Positions 40,484-52,301 are shown, counted from the stretch's first letter. The stretch is DNA of 64,000 bases from Catellatospora vulcania (GCF_009720385.1 NZ_ML769302.1:186001-250000), one strand, 5' to 3'. A program made the numbers and translations. Notes: generated by a model from the letters alone, not told the origin.

Positions 40484-42037
40484 CTACCGGATGAAGTTGG
40501 ACACGTTGGTCGTCAGGTCGAGCAGCGGGCTCGGCCAGACCCCCAGCACCAGCGTGACCAGCACGCCGATCATGAGGGCGGTCGAGGTGAGCGCACCCGG
40601 GATGGAGACACTCGGCGTCGTCTCACCAGGCTCGCTCAGCCACATCATCACCACGACCCGCAGGTACGGGAAGGCGAGGATCATGCTGCTCAGCACGCCG
40701 AAGAGCACCAGCCAGGTCTGGTCGCCGTTGATGCCCGCCCCGAACACCGCGAACTTCGCCACGAAACCGCTGGTCAGCGGGATGCCCGCGAAGGCCAGCA
40801 GCAGGAAGCTGAAGACCCCGGCGAACAGCGGCGACCGCTTGCCCAGCCCGGCCCAGCGGGACAGGTGGGTGGCCTCCCCGTCGGCGTCGCGGACCAGCGT
40901 GAGCATCGCGAAGGCCGCGATGACCAGGAAGCCGTACGCCACGAGGTAGAACAGCATGCTGCTCAGGCCCTCCTTGCCGCCGCCGAGCAGACCGACCAGC
41001 AGGTAGCCGGCGTTGGCGATGGACGAGTAGGCCAGCAGCCGCTTGAGGTCGGTCTGGGTGACCGCCAGGATCGCGCCGATCAGCATGGTCAGCACCGCGA
41101 TGATGCCCAGCACCGGGTTGAACTCCCAGCCGAGCCCGTCGAAGCCGACGTAGAGCACGCGGGCCAGGGCGCCGAACGCGGCGACCTTGGTGCAGGCCGC
41201 CATGAACGCGGTGACCGCGGTCGGCGCGCCCTGGTAGACGTCGGGCGTCCAGACGTGGAACGGCGCCGCGGCGGCCTTGAACAGCAGGCCGATCGACAGC
41301 ATCGCCAGGCCGACGATCAGCAGGATGATGTTGTTGGACGAGCTGTTCACCGAGGCGTGGATCGCGCGGAAGTCGACCGCACCCGCGAAGCCGTACACCA
41401 TCGCCAGGCCGAACAGGAAGAACGCCGAGGCGTACGCGCCGAGCAGGAAGTACTTGAGCGCGGCTTCCTGCGACAGCAGCCGCTTGCGGCGGGCCAGCGC
41501 GCAGAGCAGGTAGAGCGGGAGCGAGAAGACCTCCAGCGCCACGAACATGATCAGCAGGTCGTTCGCCGTCACGAAGAGCATCATGCCGCCGACGGCGAAC
41601 AGCGCCAGCGGGTAGACCTCGGTCGCGCCGGACTCCTTGGCCGCCTGCTGGCGGTCGAGGTCCGAGCCGACGGTGATCGCCGCCTGCGCCACGAACGGGC
41701 CGCCGTTCTCCAGCGTCCGCTCGCCGAACAGCAGCAGCGACACGATGGCGAGCACCAGGATCGCGCCCTGCAGGAACAGGCCCGCCTGGTCGATCGAGAT
41801 CGCCCGCTCGGCGGTCTGCGCGTTGGCGTCGGTGATGTGCGGGGCGCGCAGCACCACGGCGACCAGCGAGGCGACCAGGGCCACCAGGCCCAGCACCAGC
41901 TGCACGGCGTTGCGGGCCGCCCGCGGCACGAACGCCTCGACGAGCACCCCGAGGCACGCCGCGCCGAGCAGGATCAGCATCGGCGCCAGCGCGGCGTAGT
42001 TCAGCTCCGGCAGCTTGAGGACAAGTTCTTCGCCCAT
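40484..42037 (-). CDS. nuoN: NADH-quinone oxidoreductase subunit N
   Basis: This 517-residue antiporter-like membrane subunit of complex I has about fourteen hydrophobic segments and the proton-path region with the key lysines (LFKAAAAPFHVWTPDVYQGAPT). ATG 42037 is preferred over GTG 42043 because AGGAAA lies 6 bases before the ATG but abuts the GTG; it begins 2 bases after the nuoM stop. It is the last gene of the nuoA-N operon. Confidence 0.96.
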   Translation of the reverse strand: MGEELVLKLPELNYAALAPMLILLGAACLGVLVEAFVPRAARNAVQLVLGLVALVASLVAVVLRAPHITDANAQTAERAISIDQAGLFLQGAILVLAIVSLLLFGERTLENGGPFVAQAAITVGSDLDRQQAAKESGATEVYPLALFAVGGMMLFVTANDLLIMFVALEVFSLPLYLLCALARRKRLLSQEAALKYFLLGAYASAFFLFGLAMVYGFAGAVDFRAIHASVNSSSNNIILLIVGLAMLSIGLLFKAAAAPFHVWTPDVYQGAPTAVTAFMAACTKVAAFGALARVLYVGFDGLGWEFNPVLGIIAVLTMLIGAILAVTQTDLKRLLAYSSIANAGYLLVGLLGGGKEGLSSMLFYLVAYGFLVIAAFAMLTLVRDADGEATHLSRWAGLGKRSPLFAGVFSFLLLAFAGIPLTSGFVAKFAVFGAGINGDQTWLVLFGVLSSMILAFPYLRVVVMMWLSEPGETTPSVSIPGALTSTALMIGVLVTLVLGVWPSPLLDLTTNVSNFIR

Positions 42038-42039
42038 GG

Positions 42040-43581
42040 TCACTTTCCTGCTTCCACAGTGGAGGTGGCGGGCGCCGGGTCGGCCCGCTCCGGGGTGACC
42101 ACGTCCGACAGCGTGTACTCCACCGCCGGGTTGATCACGTCGAGCACCGGCTTGGGGTAGAAGCCCAGCACGATCAGCAGCACGATCAGGGGCGCCACCA
42201 CGATGCCCTCGCGCAGCGAGAGGTCACGCCGCATCGGCGCGAGATCCTTCAGCACGGGGTTGGTGTTGCCCTGCGTGGTCCGCTGGATCATCCACAGCAC
42301 GTAGGCGGCGGCGAGGATGATGCCGACCGTCGCGATGACCGCCACCGGCTTGTTGACCGTGAACGTCCCGATGAGCACCAGGAACTCGCTGACGAACGGG
42401 GCCAGGCCCGGCAGCGCCAGCGAGGCCATGCCCGCGATGAAGAAGACGCCCGCCAGCACCGGCAGCAGCTTGCCGGCCCCGCCGAAGTCGGTCACCAGGG
42501 TGCTGCCGCGGCGCGCCACGAACATGCCGACGACCAGGAACAGCAGGCCGGTGGCGAGACCGTGGTTGACCATGTACAGCACAGCCCCGGAGCCGGCCTG
42601 GTAGGTGAAGGCGAAGATGCCGACGCCGATGAAGCCGAAGTGCGCGATCGAGGTGTAGCTGACCAGGCGCTTGAGGTCCTTCTGGCCGATCGCGACCAGC
42701 GCCGCGTAGATGATGCCGACCAGTGACAGGCCGATCGCCCACGGCGCGAACCAGCGCGACGCCTCCGGGAACAGCGGGAGGCAGTAGCGCAGGATGCCGA
42801 AGGTGCCGACCTTGTCCATCACGCCCACCAGCAGCGCCGCGGCGCCGGCCGGAGCCGCCCCGCCGGCGTCGGGCAGCCAGGTGTGGAACGGGAAGAACGG
42901 CGCCTTGATGGCGAACGCGATGAAGAAGCCGAGGAACAGCCACCGCTGCACGGTGGTGGTGAACTCGACGTTCGTCAGCGTCTGCCAGTCGAAGGTGTGG
43001 CCGCCGTACACCCACATGCCGATGACCGCGGCCAGCATCAGCAGACCGCCGACCAGCGAGTAGAGGAAGAACTTCACCGCGGCGTACTGGCGCTGCCTGG
43101 TCGGCACGTCGGTGCCGAACGAGCCGATGATGAAGTACATCGGCACCAGCATGACCTCGAAGAAGAGGTAGAACAGCAGCACGTCGGCCGAGGTGAAGGT
43201 GCCGATCATGGTGCCTTCGAGCGCGAGCAGCAGTGCGAAGTACGCCGGGACGCTGCGCTTGCTCTTCTCCGCGTCGTGCCAGCTGGCCAGGATCACCAGC
43301 GGCACCAGCAGCACGATCAGCGCGATCATCACCAGCGCGATGCCGTCGACGGCGAAGCTGAACTTCGCCCCCCACGCGGGGATCCAGGTGTAGGACTCCT
43401 GCAGCTGCAGGCGCGCGCCGCCGGGGGAGTAGGCGACCCAGGTCGCCACACCCACCGCGAGCACCACGACCGACCAGATCAGCGCCAGCCGCTTGGCCAG
43501 CTCCGGCTTCGAGCGCGGGACGAACGCGACGACCAGCGCACCGATCAACGGCGCGAGAGTCAGGATTGACAGGTATTTCAT
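42040..43581 (-). CDS. nuoM: NADH-quinone oxidoreductase subunit M
   Basis: This 513-residue antiporter-like proton-pumping subunit has the conserved Glu in the FYLFFEVMLVPMYFIIG segment near residue 123 and the FFPFHTWLPDA loop near 218. Its start lies 2 bases after the nuoL stop, within the operon. Confidence 0.97.
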   Translation of the reverse strand: MKYLSILTLAPLIGALVVAFVPRSKPELAKRLALIWSVVVLAVGVATWVAYSPGGARLQLQESYTWIPAWGAKFSFAVDGIALVMIALIVLLVPLVILASWHDAEKSKRSVPAYFALLLALEGTMIGTFTSADVLLFYLFFEVMLVPMYFIIGSFGTDVPTRQRQYAAVKFFLYSLVGGLLMLAAVIGMWVYGGHTFDWQTLTNVEFTTTVQRWLFLGFFIAFAIKAPFFPFHTWLPDAGGAAPAGAAALLVGVMDKVGTFGILRYCLPLFPEASRWFAPWAIGLSLVGIIYAALVAIGQKDLKRLVSYTSIAHFGFIGVGIFAFTYQAGSGAVLYMVNHGLATGLLFLVVGMFVARRGSTLVTDFGGAGKLLPVLAGVFFIAGMASLALPGLAPFVSEFLVLIGTFTVNKPVAVIATVGIILAAAYVLWMIQRTTQGNTNPVLKDLAPMRRDLSLREGIVVAPLIVLLIVLGFYPKPVLDVINPAVEYTLSDVVTPERADPAPATSTVEAGK

Positions 43582-43583
43582 CG

Positions 43584-45548
43584 TTATCCCATCCAGCCGA
43601 GCTGCACCGCGACGAAGGCGCCGAGCACCAGCACCCCGCCGAGAAGCATCGAGAGCGCGTATGACCGCACGAAGCCGGTCTGGAGTCGGCGCAGCCTGCC
43701 CGAGCCCCCGCCGACCAGCGCGGCGAGCCCGTTGACGAGTCCGTCGACGCCCTTGTTGTCGACGAAGACCAGCGCCCGGGTGAGCCACTTGCCCGGCTTC
43801 TCGAACACGGCCTCGTTGAAGGCGTCGGTGTAGAGGTTGTTGCGGGCGGCGGTGACCACCGGTCCGGCCGGCTGCGGCACCAGCGCGGTGCCCTTGTTGA
43901 ACAGCGCGTACGCCAGACCGGCACCGGCCACCGTCAGCACCAGGCTGAGCACGGTGATGGTGGTGTGGCTCAGCGTCGTCGGGTGCTCCTCGACGGGCGG
44001 GCCCAGCACGGGGGTGAGCCACTCCGCGACCGGGGAGGCCATGAGCCAGCCGGCGAAGATCGAGCCGAGCGCCAGCAGGATCAGCGGGATCGTCATCACC
44101 AGCGGGGACTCGTGCGGGTGCTGGTCGACCGAGCCCTCCTTGGCGGTGGTCCACCGCTTCGGGCCGTGGAAGGTCAGGATGAACAGGCGCGTCATGTAGA
44201 ACGCGGTCAGGCCCGCGCCGATCAGCGCCGCCAGGCCGTAGAGCCAGCCGGTCCAGCCGGGCCGCGCGAACGCGGCCACGATGATCGGCTCCTTGGTGAA
44301 GAAGCCGCTCAGCGGCGGGATGCCGATGATGGCCAGCCAGCCCATCATGAAGGTGAGCCAGGTGATGCGCATGTACTTCCACAGCCCGCCGAAGCGGCGG
44401 ATGTCCACCTGGTCGTTCATGCCGTGCATGACCGAGCCGGCCCCGAGGAACATGTTGGCCTTGAAGAAGCCGTGCGCCAGCAGGTGGATGATGGCCAGCG
44501 CGTACGCGCCGCCGCCCAGCCCGACGCCGAGGAACATGTAGCCGATCTGCGAGACGGTCGACCAGGCGAGCACGCGCTTGATGTCGTCCTTGGCCGAGCC
44601 GATGATGCAGCCCAGCAGCAGGGTGAGCGCGCCGACGCTGACCACGACCGTCTGCAGCGTCAGGTTCGCCGAGAAGATCGGGTTGGAGCGGGCGATCAGG
44701 TAGACACCGGCGGTCACCATCGTCGCGGCGTGGATCAGGGCCGAGACCGGGGTCGGGCCCTCCATCGCGTCGGGCAACCACGCCTGCAGCGGGAACTGGC
44801 CGGACTTGCCGCACGCGCCGATCAGCAGCAGCAGGCCCAGTACCAGGATCGTCGTGCTCGGCATCAGGCCGGCGGTGCTGAACACCACGTCGTAGTTGAC
44901 CGAACCGAGCTGGGCGAACATCAGGAAGATGCCGAGCACCAGGCCCGCGTCACCGATGCGGTTCATGATGAACGCCTTCTTGCCGGCGGTGGCCGCGGAC
45001 GGCCGGCCGTACCAGAAGGAGATCAGCAGGTAGGACGCGAGACCCACGCCTTCCCAGCCGAAGTAGAGCATCACGTAGTTGTTGCCGAGCACCAGCAGCA
45101 GCATCGCCGCGATGAACAGGTTGAAGTACCCGAAGAAGCGGCGCCGGCCCTCGTCGTGGGCCATGTAGCCGGTCGCGTACACGTGGATCAGGAAGCCCAC
45201 GCCCGTGATCAGCAGGACGAAGACCGCGGTCAGCGGGTCGAACAGGAAGCCGAAGTCGACCTGCAGCGACCCGACCGGGATGAAGCTGTAGAGGTCCAGC
45301 TGCACGGCCCGGTTGGGCAGGTCGCGCAGCTCGAAGAACATGCCCGCGCCGAGCACGAAGGAGAACAGCACCGCCGCGCAGCCGAGCCAGTGGCCCCACT
45401 TGTCGGCCCAGCGGCCGGTCGTCAGCAGGATCAGCGCGCTGACCGCGGGGACGGCGATCAGGAGCCACATGTAGGAAAGGAGGCCCGTGGCCGAGGCGTA
45501 GACGACGGGCGCCTGCGCCCCCTCGGCGAGCATCAGAGTTGGTTGCAT
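43584..45548 (-). CDS. nuoL: NADH-quinone oxidoreductase subunit L
   Basis: This 654-residue protein is the largest antiporter-like subunit of complex I. It carries the FGWEGVGLASYLLI segment near residue 167 with the conserved Glu, FPLQAWLPDAMEGPTPVSALIHAATMV-type text near 255 (proton channel), and the C-terminal lateral helix region. It has about sixteen predicted membrane helices. It lies 7 bases from the nuoK stop. Confidence 0.97.
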   Translation of the reverse strand: MQPTLMLAEGAQAPVVYASATGLLSYMWLLIAVPAVSALILLTTGRWADKWGHWLGCAAVLFSFVLGAGMFFELRDLPNRAVQLDLYSFIPVGSLQVDFGFLFDPLTAVFVLLITGVGFLIHVYATGYMAHDEGRRRFFGYFNLFIAAMLLLVLGNNYVMLYFGWEGVGLASYLLISFWYGRPSAATAGKKAFIMNRIGDAGLVLGIFLMFAQLGSVNYDVVFSTAGLMPSTTILVLGLLLLIGACGKSGQFPLQAWLPDAMEGPTPVSALIHAATMVTAGVYLIARSNPIFSANLTLQTVVVSVGALTLLLGCIIGSAKDDIKRVLAWSTVSQIGYMFLGVGLGGGAYALAIIHLLAHGFFKANMFLGAGSVMHGMNDQVDIRRFGGLWKYMRITWLTFMMGWLAIIGIPPLSGFFTKEPIIVAAFARPGWTGWLYGLAALIGAGLTAFYMTRLFILTFHGPKRWTTAKEGSVDQHPHESPLVMTIPLILLALGSIFAGWLMASPVAEWLTPVLGPPVEEHPTTLSHTTITVLSLVLTVAGAGLAYALFNKGTALVPQPAGPVVTAARNNLYTDAFNEAVFEKPGKWLTRALVFVDNKGVDGLVNGLAALVGGGSGRLRRLQTGFVRSYALSMLLGGVLVLGAFVAVQLGWMG

Positions 45549-45555
45549 CTCCGCC

Positions 45556-45855
45556 TCAGTACTTCAGCAGGTTCGCGTCGTCGACGCTCGCCGAGCGTCG
45601 CGTGCGGAAGATCGACATGATGATGGCCAGACCGACGACGACCTCCGCTGCCGCGACCACCATCGAGAAGAACGCCATGACCTGGCCGTCCAGCGTCCCG
45701 TTCATCCGGGCGAAGGTGACCAGCGCCAGGTTCGCGGCGTTGAGCATCAGCTCGACGCACATGAACAGCACGATGGCGTTGCGGCGGATCAGCACGCCGA
45801 CGGCGCCGATGCTGAACAGCACGGCCGACAGCACGATGTAGTACATGGGGGTCAT
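45556..45855 (-). CDS. nuoK: NADH-quinone oxidoreductase subunit K
   Basis: This 99-residue, three-helix membrane subunit has the conserved Glu residues in [14 protein letters not shown] (about residue 35) and [13 protein letters not shown] (about 70). ATG 45855 is chosen by family length; it starts 4 bases after the nuoJ stop. Confidence 0.96.
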   Translation of the reverse strand: MTPMYYIVLSAVLFSIGAVGVLIRRNAIVLFMCVELMLNAANLALVTFARMNGTLDGQVMAFFSMVVAAAEVVVGLAIIMSIFRTRRSASVDDANLLKY

Positions 45856-45859
45856 CGGT

Positions 45860-46648
45860 TCACTTCCCCTCGGTGTGCTTGTTGGCGATCTCCGCCGAGG
45901 TGAGTTCGCGCGTCGGCAGGATCGGCGAGATGCTCCGCTCGGCGGGGGTGCCGTCCGGCAGCTTCGCCGGGGTGGCCACCGAGGTGGAGTTCGCGAAGAC
46001 ACCCGGGCCGGGCTTGGGGCCGGGGTAGTTGCCCGGCTCGAAGCGCGCCCGCATCTGCGCGACCTGGCCGACCCGCTCGCCCTTGGCGCGCTCGCGGTGG
46101 GCCAGCAGCATCGCGCCGACCGCCGCGGTGATCAGCAGCGCGGAGGTGACCTCGAAGACGTAGACGTACCGGGTGAACAGCAGCGAGGCGATGCCCTGCA
46201 CGTTGCCGTTGGCGTTGGCCAGCTCCAGGCCGACGCTCGGCATGTTGCGGGTGGCCTGGTAGACGCCGGTGCCGAGCAGCCCGGCCAAGCCGAGGCCGAG
46301 CAGGATCGCGACGACCTTCTGCCCGCGCAGCGTCTCGATCACCGAGTCGGACGCGTCGCGGCCGACCAGCATCAGCACGAACAGGAAGAGCATCATGATC
46401 GCGCCGGTGTAGACGATGATCTGCACCATGCCGATGAACGGACCGGCCTGCACGATGTAGAAGACGCCCAGGCTGAGCATGGTGAGCACCAGCCACAGCG
46501 CGGAGTGCACCGCGTTGCGCGCGATCACCATGCCCAGGGCGCCGATGACCGCGAGCGGGGCCAGCAGGAAGAAGGTCCACTTCTCCCCGCCGGACACCTG
46601 GCCCGCCGTCTCGGCCGCCGCGGCGAGCACCTGAGTCGAAAGCATCAT
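45860..46648 (-). CDS. nuoJ: NADH-quinone oxidoreductase subunit J
   Basis: This 262-residue membrane subunit has the five expected N-terminal helices, with the conserved [15 protein letters not shown] segment near residue 80. A hydrophilic C-terminal tail of about 90 residues is longer than in proteobacteria but common in actinobacteria. Its ATG overlaps the nuoI stop by 4 bases (46648-46645). Confidence 0.95.
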   Translation of the reverse strand: MMLSTQVLAAAAETAGQVSGGEKWTFFLLAPLAVIGALGMVIARNAVHSALWLVLTMLSLGVFYIVQAGPFIGMVQIIVYTGAIMMLFLFVLMLVGRDASDSVIETLRGQKVVAILLGLGLAGLLGTGVYQATRNMPSVGLELANANGNVQGIASLLFTRYVYVFEVTSALLITAAVGAMLLAHRERAKGERVGQVAQMRARFEPGNYPGPKPGPGVFANSTSVATPAKLPDGTPAERSISPILPTRELTSAEIANKHTEGK

Positions 46649-47181
46649 CGGGTCTCAGCTCCCGCCGACGTACCCGGGTTCGCCGGGGCGCCCAGGTAGT
46701 AGTCCTTCTCGGTGTCGCCCAGGCGCATCGGGTGCGGCGGCTGCTCCATGCCGGGCAGCAGCGGCGCGAGCAGCTGCTCCTTCGTGAAGATCAGGTCCTG
46801 CCGGTTGTCCCGGGCCAGCTCGTACTCGTTGCTCATGGTCAGCGAACGGGTCGGGCAGGCCTCGATGCACAGGCCGCAGAAGATGCACCGGGCGTAGTTG
46901 ATCTGGTAGTTGGCGGCGTACCGCTCACCGGGCGAGAAACGCTCCGCGTCGGTGTTGTCGCCGCCCTCGACGAAGATCGCATCCGCCGGGCAGGCCCACG
47001 CGCACAGCTCGCAGCCGATGCACTTCTCCAGGCCGTCCGGGTAGCGGTTGAGGATGTGGCGGCCGTGGTAGCGCGGGGCCGTCGCGTCCGGCTTCTCCGG
47101 GTAGTGCGTGGTGACGGTCTTCTTGAACATGTGAGAGAACGTCACGCCGAAGCCCTTGACGGCATCCGTCATCGAACCCAC
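46645..47181 (-). CDS. nuoI: NADH-quinone oxidoreductase subunit I (two 4Fe-4S clusters)
   Basis: This 178-residue peripheral-arm subunit has two complete ferredoxin motifs, [12 protein letters not shown] near residue 54 and [12 protein letters not shown] near 98, holding clusters N6a and N6b. It passes electrons from NuoG towards NuoB. The start could be the GTG giving MGSM or the next ATG (MTDAV); its first codon lies 1 base after the nuoH stop. Confidence 0.97.
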   Translation of the reverse strand: MGSMTDAVKGFGVTFSHMFKKTVTTHYPEKPDATAPRYHGRHILNRYPDGLEKCIGCELCAWACPADAIFVEGGDNTDAERFSPGERYAANYQINYARCIFCGLCIEACPTRSLTMSNEYELARDNRQDLIFTKEQLLAPLLPGMEQPPHPMRLGDTEKDYYLGAPANPGTSAGAETR

Positions 47182-47182
47182 G

Positions 47183-48556
47183 TCACACCTCCTCTTCGCT
47201 AGTCGCGGGCACGGTCTCGCGCTCGGCGGTCAGCCGCTTGGCGCGCGGGCTGACCGGCACCTGCAGGTCCATCGGCGGCAGCGGGAAGCTGCCCTCGGGA
47301 CGCTTGGCCACCTGCTCCTCGAGCGGCAGCGGCGTCTCCTCCTTCTTCTGCGGCCACAGCAGGGCCAGCAGCAGGATCACGCCGACCGCGAGGCCCGCGT
47401 AGATCAGCTTCTCCTGGGTGGGGATGTTCTGCTTCTGCAGCGTCTTGATGCCGGCCAGGACCAGGATCCACACCAGGTTGACCGGGATGAGGACCTTCCA
47501 GCCGAAGCGCATGAACTGGTCGTAGCGCAGGCGGGGCAGCGTGCCCCGCAGCCAGATGAAGACGAACAGCAGCAGCAGCACCTTGATGGTGAACCACGCC
47601 AGCGGCCACCAGCCGGAGTTGATGCCCGGCCAGAAGCTCTCGAACGACGTCGGCGCGCGCCAGCCGCCCAGGAACAGCGTGGCGCACAGGGCCGAGACGG
47701 TCACCATGTTGATGTACTCGGCCAGGAAGAACAGCGCGAACTTCAGCGACGAGTACTCGGTGTGGAAGCCGCCGACCAGCTCCGACTCGGCCTCGGGGAG
47801 GTCGAACGGGGCCCGGTTGGTCTCGCCGACCGCCGAGATCGAGTAGATGATGAAGCTCGGCAGCAGCAGCAGGAAGAACCAGCTCGGCGCGGTGAACTCG
47901 AAGCCGAACAGGTTCACCGGCGAGCCCTGCGCCTGCGCGTTGACGATCTCCGAGGTGCTCATCGTGCCCGCGGTCATGAAGACGGCCACGAACGACAGGC
48001 CCATCGCGACCTCGTACGAGATCAGCTGGGCGCTGGAGCGCAGGCCGCCGAGCAGCGGGTAGGTCGAGCCCGAGGCCCAGCCGCCCAGCACGATGCCGTA
48101 GATGCCCATGCCCGAGCAGGCCAGCACCAGCAGCACCGCCACCGAGATGTCGGTGAGCTGCAGCGGCGTGCGCACGCCGAACATCGACACGAACGGGCCG
48201 AACGGCATGATCGAGAACGCGGTGAACGCGCACACGGTCGAGATCACCGGGGCGATGAAGAAGACCACCTTGTCCGCCTTGAGCGGCATGATGTCTTCCT
48301 TGAACGCCAGCTTCAGACCGTCGGCCAGCGACTGCAGCAGACCGAAGGGACCGTGCCGGTTCGGGCCGGGACGCACCTGCATCCGGGCCACCACGCGGCG
48401 CTCGTACCAGATGGTGAACAGGGTCATCACCACGAGGAAGACGAAGACGCCGACCACCTTGATGAGGACGATCCACCACGGGTCATGGCCGAACGAGGCC
48501 AGTGTCGGATCCCCCGTCGCCGGATCTTCGGCGAGGAGGTGGGGGGAGAGGATCAT
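47183..48556 (-). CDS. nuoH: NADH-quinone oxidoreductase subunit H
   Basis: This 457-residue membrane subunit forms part of the quinone site. It has eight helices, the [20 protein letters not shown] loop near residue 51 and the acidic loop [20 protein letters not shown] near 240. A C-terminal extension of about 90 residues after the last helix is typical of actinobacterial NuoH. Its ATG overlaps the nuoG stop (48556-48553). Confidence 0.97.
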   Translation of the reverse strand: MILSPHLLAEDPATGDPTLASFGHDPWWIVLIKVVGVFVFLVVMTLFTIWYERRVVARMQVRPGPNRHGPFGLLQSLADGLKLAFKEDIMPLKADKVVFFIAPVISTVCAFTAFSIMPFGPFVSMFGVRTPLQLTDISVAVLLVLACSGMGIYGIVLGGWASGSTYPLLGGLRSSAQLISYEVAMGLSFVAVFMTAGTMSTSEIVNAQAQGSPVNLFGFEFTAPSWFFLLLLPSFIIYSISAVGETNRAPFDLPEAESELVGGFHTEYSSLKFALFFLAEYINMVTVSALCATLFLGGWRAPTSFESFWPGINSGWWPLAWFTIKVLLLLFVFIWLRGTLPRLRYDQFMRFGWKVLIPVNLVWILVLAGIKTLQKQNIPTQEKLIYAGLAVGVILLLALLWPQKKEETPLPLEEQVAKRPEGSFPLPPMDLQVPVSPRAKRLTAERETVPATSEEEV

Positions 48557-50982
48557 TTGCTTCCTCCGCTCACGGTCACGACCGCGCCCGGGTTCGCGCT
48601 GAGCGTGCGGCGCAGCGTGGAACCCGGCGAGTTGGTCGGCACCCAGACGACGTCATCGGAGATCTCGGTGATCGCGGCCGGCAGGGTGATCGCACCCCGC
48701 TCGGTCCCGACGGTCACCGGGTCCCCGTCGGCGACACCAAGTGCCGCGGCGCGAGCCTTCGACAGGCGCACCACCGGCGGGCGGGCGGTGCCGGCCAGCA
48801 CCTCGTCGCCGTCGGTGAGGCTGCCCAGGTCGATCAGCTGCGCCCAGCTGGCCAGGATCGCCTCGTTCTGCTTCAGCGCGGGGGCTGCCGCGCCCGTCTC
48901 GGCCGGGGCCGCCGGGCGCTGCCCGCCCGTCGCGGGCAGGCTGCCCAGCTCGCGGCGCACCGCGAGCACGTCGCCGGTGCCCAGCGTGACGCCCAGGCGG
49001 GCGGCCAGCGCGTCGAGCACCCGGGCGTCGGTCAGCTTCGCACCCGTGTTCGGGGTGTCCAGCGCCTGCTCGTAGGTGCGCAGGCGGCCCTCCCAGTTCA
49101 CGTACGAGCCCGCCTTCTCGGCGGGCGCGGCGACCGGGAACACCACGTTCGCGCGCCGCGACACGGCGCTCATCCGCAGCTCCAGCGAGACCAGGAAGCC
49201 GACCTTGTCCAGCGCCTGCTCGGCGGCCTTCGGGTCGCTCAGGTCGGCCGGGTCGACGCCCGCCACGACCAGCGCGCCCAGCTTGCCGGAGGCGGCCGCG
49301 GCCAGGATCGCGTCGGTGTCCCGGCCGGTCTGGCTCGGGATCACACCGGCCGCGACGCCCCAGGCCGCCGACAGCTCGGCCCGCGCCGCCGCGTCGGCGA
49401 CCGGGCGGCCACCCGGCAGCAGCGTGGGCAGGCAGCCCGCGTCGACCGCGCCGCGGTCACCAGCGCGCCGCGGCACCCAGGCCAGCTTCGCGCCGGTACG
49501 GGCCGCCAGGCTCGCCGCCGCGGAGAAGCCGCCGCGCACCGTGGCCAGGCGCTCGCCGACCAGCACGATCGTGCCCGGCTCGACGCCCTCCAGGTTCGAC
49601 AGCACCGCCGGCTCCTGGCCGGGCACGCATTCGGCCAGCACAGCGCCGGCCTTCTCCGCGCCGCGGGTCAGGAACGGGGCCACCGAGGTGACCTTGATCT
49701 TGCCCTTGGCCGCCGCCTTGCGCAGGCGGAGCAGGATGATCGGGCTCTCCTCCTCCGGCTCGAAGCCGACCAGCACCACGTGCTTGGCCTGCTCCAGGTC
49801 GGTGTAGGTGACCGCCTGCTCGCCGACGACCGACGAGGCCAGGAACTCGGCCTCCTCGGCGGACAGCGGGCGGGCCCGGAAGTCGATGTCATTGCTGCCC
49901 AGCACGATGCGGCTGAACTTCGCGTACGCGTACGCGTCCTCGACGGTGAGCCGGCCGCCGGTCAGCACGCCGACGCCGTACGCCCCGTCCCGCGCCGCCC
50001 GCAGGCCCTCGGCCGCGACGGTCATCGCCTCGGTCCAGGAGGCCTCGCGCAGCTCGCCGGTCTCGGCGTCGCGCACCAGCGGGGTGGTGAGCCGGTCGAA
50101 GGCGGTGGCGTAGCGGAAGCCCCACCGGCCCTTGTCGCAGTTCCACTCCTCGTTGACCTGCGGGTCGTTACCGGCCAGCCGGCGCAGCACCTTGCCGCGG
50201 CGGTGGTCGGTGCGCATGTCGCAGCCCGACGCGCAGTGCTCGCACTTGCTCGGCGAGGAGACCAGGTCGAACGGCCGGGCGCGGAAGCGGTACTGCTCGC
50301 TGGTGAGCGCGCCGACCGGGCAGATCTGGATCGTGTTGCCCGAGTAGTACGAGTTGAACGGCACGTCCTTGGCGTCCTCGGCGTCCACGCCGAAGAAGGT
50401 GTCGCTGTAGACGTTGATCTGCTCGACCGACGAGCGCTCCATCAGGTCGATGAACTTGTCGCCCGCGATCTCCTCGGAGAACCGGGTGCAGCGCTGGCAG
50501 AGCACGCAGCGCTCGCGGTCCAGCAGCACCTGCGCGGAGATGTTGATCGGCTTCTCGTATTCGCGCTTGTGCTCGTGGAAGCGGGTCTCCGGCCGGCCGA
50601 CCTGCATGGCCTGGTTCTGCAGCGGGCACTCGCCGCCCTTGTCGCACATGGGGCAGTCCAGCGGGTGGTTGATGAGCAGCAGCTCCATCACACCCTCCTG
50701 TGCCTTGCGGGCGACCTCGGAGGTGAGCTGCGTACGCACCACCATGCCGTCGGCCACCGTCTGGGTGCACGAGGCGACCGGCTTGCGCTGGCCCTCCACG
50801 TCCACCAGGCACTGGCGGCAGGCGCCGGCCGGGGCCAGCAGCGGGTGGTCGCAGAACCGCGGGATGTCGATGCCCAGCCGCTCGGCGGTGCGGATGACCA
50901 GCTCGCCCTTGGGCGCGGTCACCTCGATGCCGTCGATGGTGAGCGTGACGGTGTCGGTGTGCTTCTGTACTTCCTGGCTCAT
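48553..50982 (-). CDS. nuoG: NADH-quinone oxidoreductase subunit G
   Basis: This 809-residue iron-sulfur subunit has an N-terminal 2Fe-2S domain ([19 protein letters not shown], near residues 41-59), the His-ligated 4Fe-4S site with [14 protein letters not shown] near 114, [13 protein letters not shown] near 157, and a molybdopterin-type 4Fe-4S motif [13 protein letters not shown] near 244, followed by a molybdopterin-oxidoreductase-like domain that in NuoG carries no Mo cofactor. It starts 2 bases after the nuoF stop. Confidence 0.97.
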   Translation of the reverse strand: MSQEVQKHTDTVTLTIDGIEVTAPKGELVIRTAERLGIDIPRFCDHPLLAPAGACRQCLVDVEGQRKPVASCTQTVADGMVVRTQLTSEVARKAQEGVMELLLINHPLDCPMCDKGGECPLQNQAMQVGRPETRFHEHKREYEKPINISAQVLLDRERCVLCQRCTRFSEEIAGDKFIDLMERSSVEQINVYSDTFFGVDAEDAKDVPFNSYYSGNTIQICPVGALTSEQYRFRARPFDLVSSPSKCEHCASGCDMRTDHRRGKVLRRLAGNDPQVNEEWNCDKGRWGFRYATAFDRLTTPLVRDAETGELREASWTEAMTVAAEGLRAARDGAYGVGVLTGGRLTVEDAYAYAKFSRIVLGSNDIDFRARPLSAEEAEFLASSVVGEQAVTYTDLEQAKHVVLVGFEPEEESPIILLRLRKAAAKGKIKVTSVAPFLTRGAEKAGAVLAECVPGQEPAVLSNLEGVEPGTIVLVGERLATVRGGFSAAASLAARTGAKLAWVPRRAGDRGAVDAGCLPTLLPGGRPVADAAARAELSAAWGVAAGVIPSQTGRDTDAILAAAASGKLGALVVAGVDPADLSDPKAAEQALDKVGFLVSLELRMSAVSRRANVVFPVAAPAEKAGSYVNWEGRLRTYEQALDTPNTGAKLTDARVLDALAARLGVTLGTGDVLAVRRELGSLPATGGQRPAAPAETGAAAPALKQNEAILASWAQLIDLGSLTDGDEVLAGTARPPVVRLSKARAAALGVADGDPVTVGTERGAITLPAAITEISDDVVWVPTNSPGSTLRRTLSANPGAVVTVSGGSK

Positions 50983-50984
50983 TG

Positions 50985-52301
50985 TCAGTGCGCTCCTGCC
51001 AGGGCGTGGGCGCTGAGCTTCGGCGCCTTGCGACCCTCGATGTAGTCCAGGTAGTCCTGCTTGAAGTACTGCAGGGAGGAGGTCACCGGGCTGGTCGCGC
51101 CGTCACCGAGACCGCAGAAGGAGCGGCCCAGGATGTTGCTCGCGGTGTCCAGCAGGGTGTCCAGGTCCTCGAGCGTGCCCTCGCCGGAGAGGATGCGGCG
51201 GTAGACCCGCACCATCCAGTAGTTGCCCTCACGGCACGGGGTGCACTTGCCGCACGACTCGTGGTGGTAGAACTCCAGCCACCGGTAGGTCGCGTAGACC
51301 GGGCAGTCCTGGTCGCTGAAGATCTGGGTGGCGGTGGTGCCGAGGATGGAGCCGGCCGCCGCCACGGACTCGAAGTCCATCGCGGTGTCGATGTGCTCGG
51401 CGGCCAGCAGCGGCGTCGACGAGCCGCCCGGGGTCCAGAAGCGCAGCTGGTGGCCGTCCTGCATACCGCCGGCCAGCTCGATCAGCTCGCGCAGGGTGAT
51501 GCCCATCGAGGCCTCGTACTGGCCGGGGTTCTTGATCCGCCCGGACAGCGAGTAGATCATCGGGCCGGACGACTTCTCCGTGCCCATCGTCTTCCACCAG
51601 GCGGCCCCGCCCAGCACGATGTACGGCACGCTGGCGATGGTGCCCACGTTGTTGACGACGGTGGGGCTGGCGTAGAGGCCGTGCGTCGCCGGGAACGGCG
51701 GGCGCAGCCGCGGCTGGCCGCGGAAGCCCTCCAGCGAGTCCAGCAGCGCCGTCTCCTCGCCGCAGATGTAGGCACCCGCACCGGAGTGCACCACCAGGTC
51801 GAGGTCGTACCCGCTGCCCAGGATGTTCTTGCCGAGGTAGCCGGCCTTGTACGCCTCGTTCACCGCATGGCGCAGCCGCCGGGCTGCGTGCACCGCCTCG
51901 CCGCGGATGTAGATGTAGGCGCGGTTGGCGCGGATCGCGTACGAGGCGATGATGACGCCCTCGACCAGCGAGTGCGGGTCGTGCGACATCAGCGGCAGGT
52001 CCTTGCAAGTGCCCGGCTCACCCTCGTCGGCGTTGACGACCAGGTAGTGGGGCTTGCCGTCGTTCTGCGGGATGAAGCCCCACTTGAGCCCGGTCGGGAA
52101 GCCCGCGCCGCCGCGGCCGCGCAGGCCGGAGTCCTTGATCAGGGCGATCAGGTCGTCCGGGTGCACGGCCAGCGCCTTGCGCAGGGCGGCATAGCCGTCC
52201 AGGCGCTCGTAGACGTCGAGCCGCCAGGCGTCCGGCGACAGCCAGCGCTTGGTGAGGACGGGCGTGAGCTTGGCCAGGGTGGCTGCACTGGGCGTGGTCA
52301 C
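50985..52301 (-). CDS. nuoF: NADH-quinone oxidoreductase subunit F (FMN/NADH-binding)
   Basis: This 438-residue subunit oxidises NADH with FMN. It shows the nucleotide-binding [16 protein letters not shown] near residue 57, the FMN region [13 protein letters not shown] near 93, [13 protein letters not shown] near 178, and the N3 cluster ligands [12 protein letters not shown] near 352. GTG 52301 overlaps the nuoE stop in GTGA, supporting this start. Confidence 0.97.
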   Translation of the reverse strand: MTTPSAATLAKLTPVLTKRWLSPDAWRLDVYERLDGYAALRKALAVHPDDLIALIKDSGLRGRGGAGFPTGLKWGFIPQNDGKPHYLVVNADEGEPGTCKDLPLMSHDPHSLVEGVIIASYAIRANRAYIYIRGEAVHAARRLRHAVNEAYKAGYLGKNILGSGYDLDLVVHSGAGAYICGEETALLDSLEGFRGQPRLRPPFPATHGLYASPTVVNNVGTIASVPYIVLGGAAWWKTMGTEKSSGPMIYSLSGRIKNPGQYEASMGITLRELIELAGGMQDGHQLRFWTPGGSSTPLLAAEHIDTAMDFESVAAAGSILGTTATQIFSDQDCPVYATYRWLEFYHHESCGKCTPCREGNYWMVRVYRRILSGEGTLEDLDTLLDTASNILGRSFCGLGDGATSPVTSSLQYFKQDYLDYIEGRKAPKLSAHALAGAH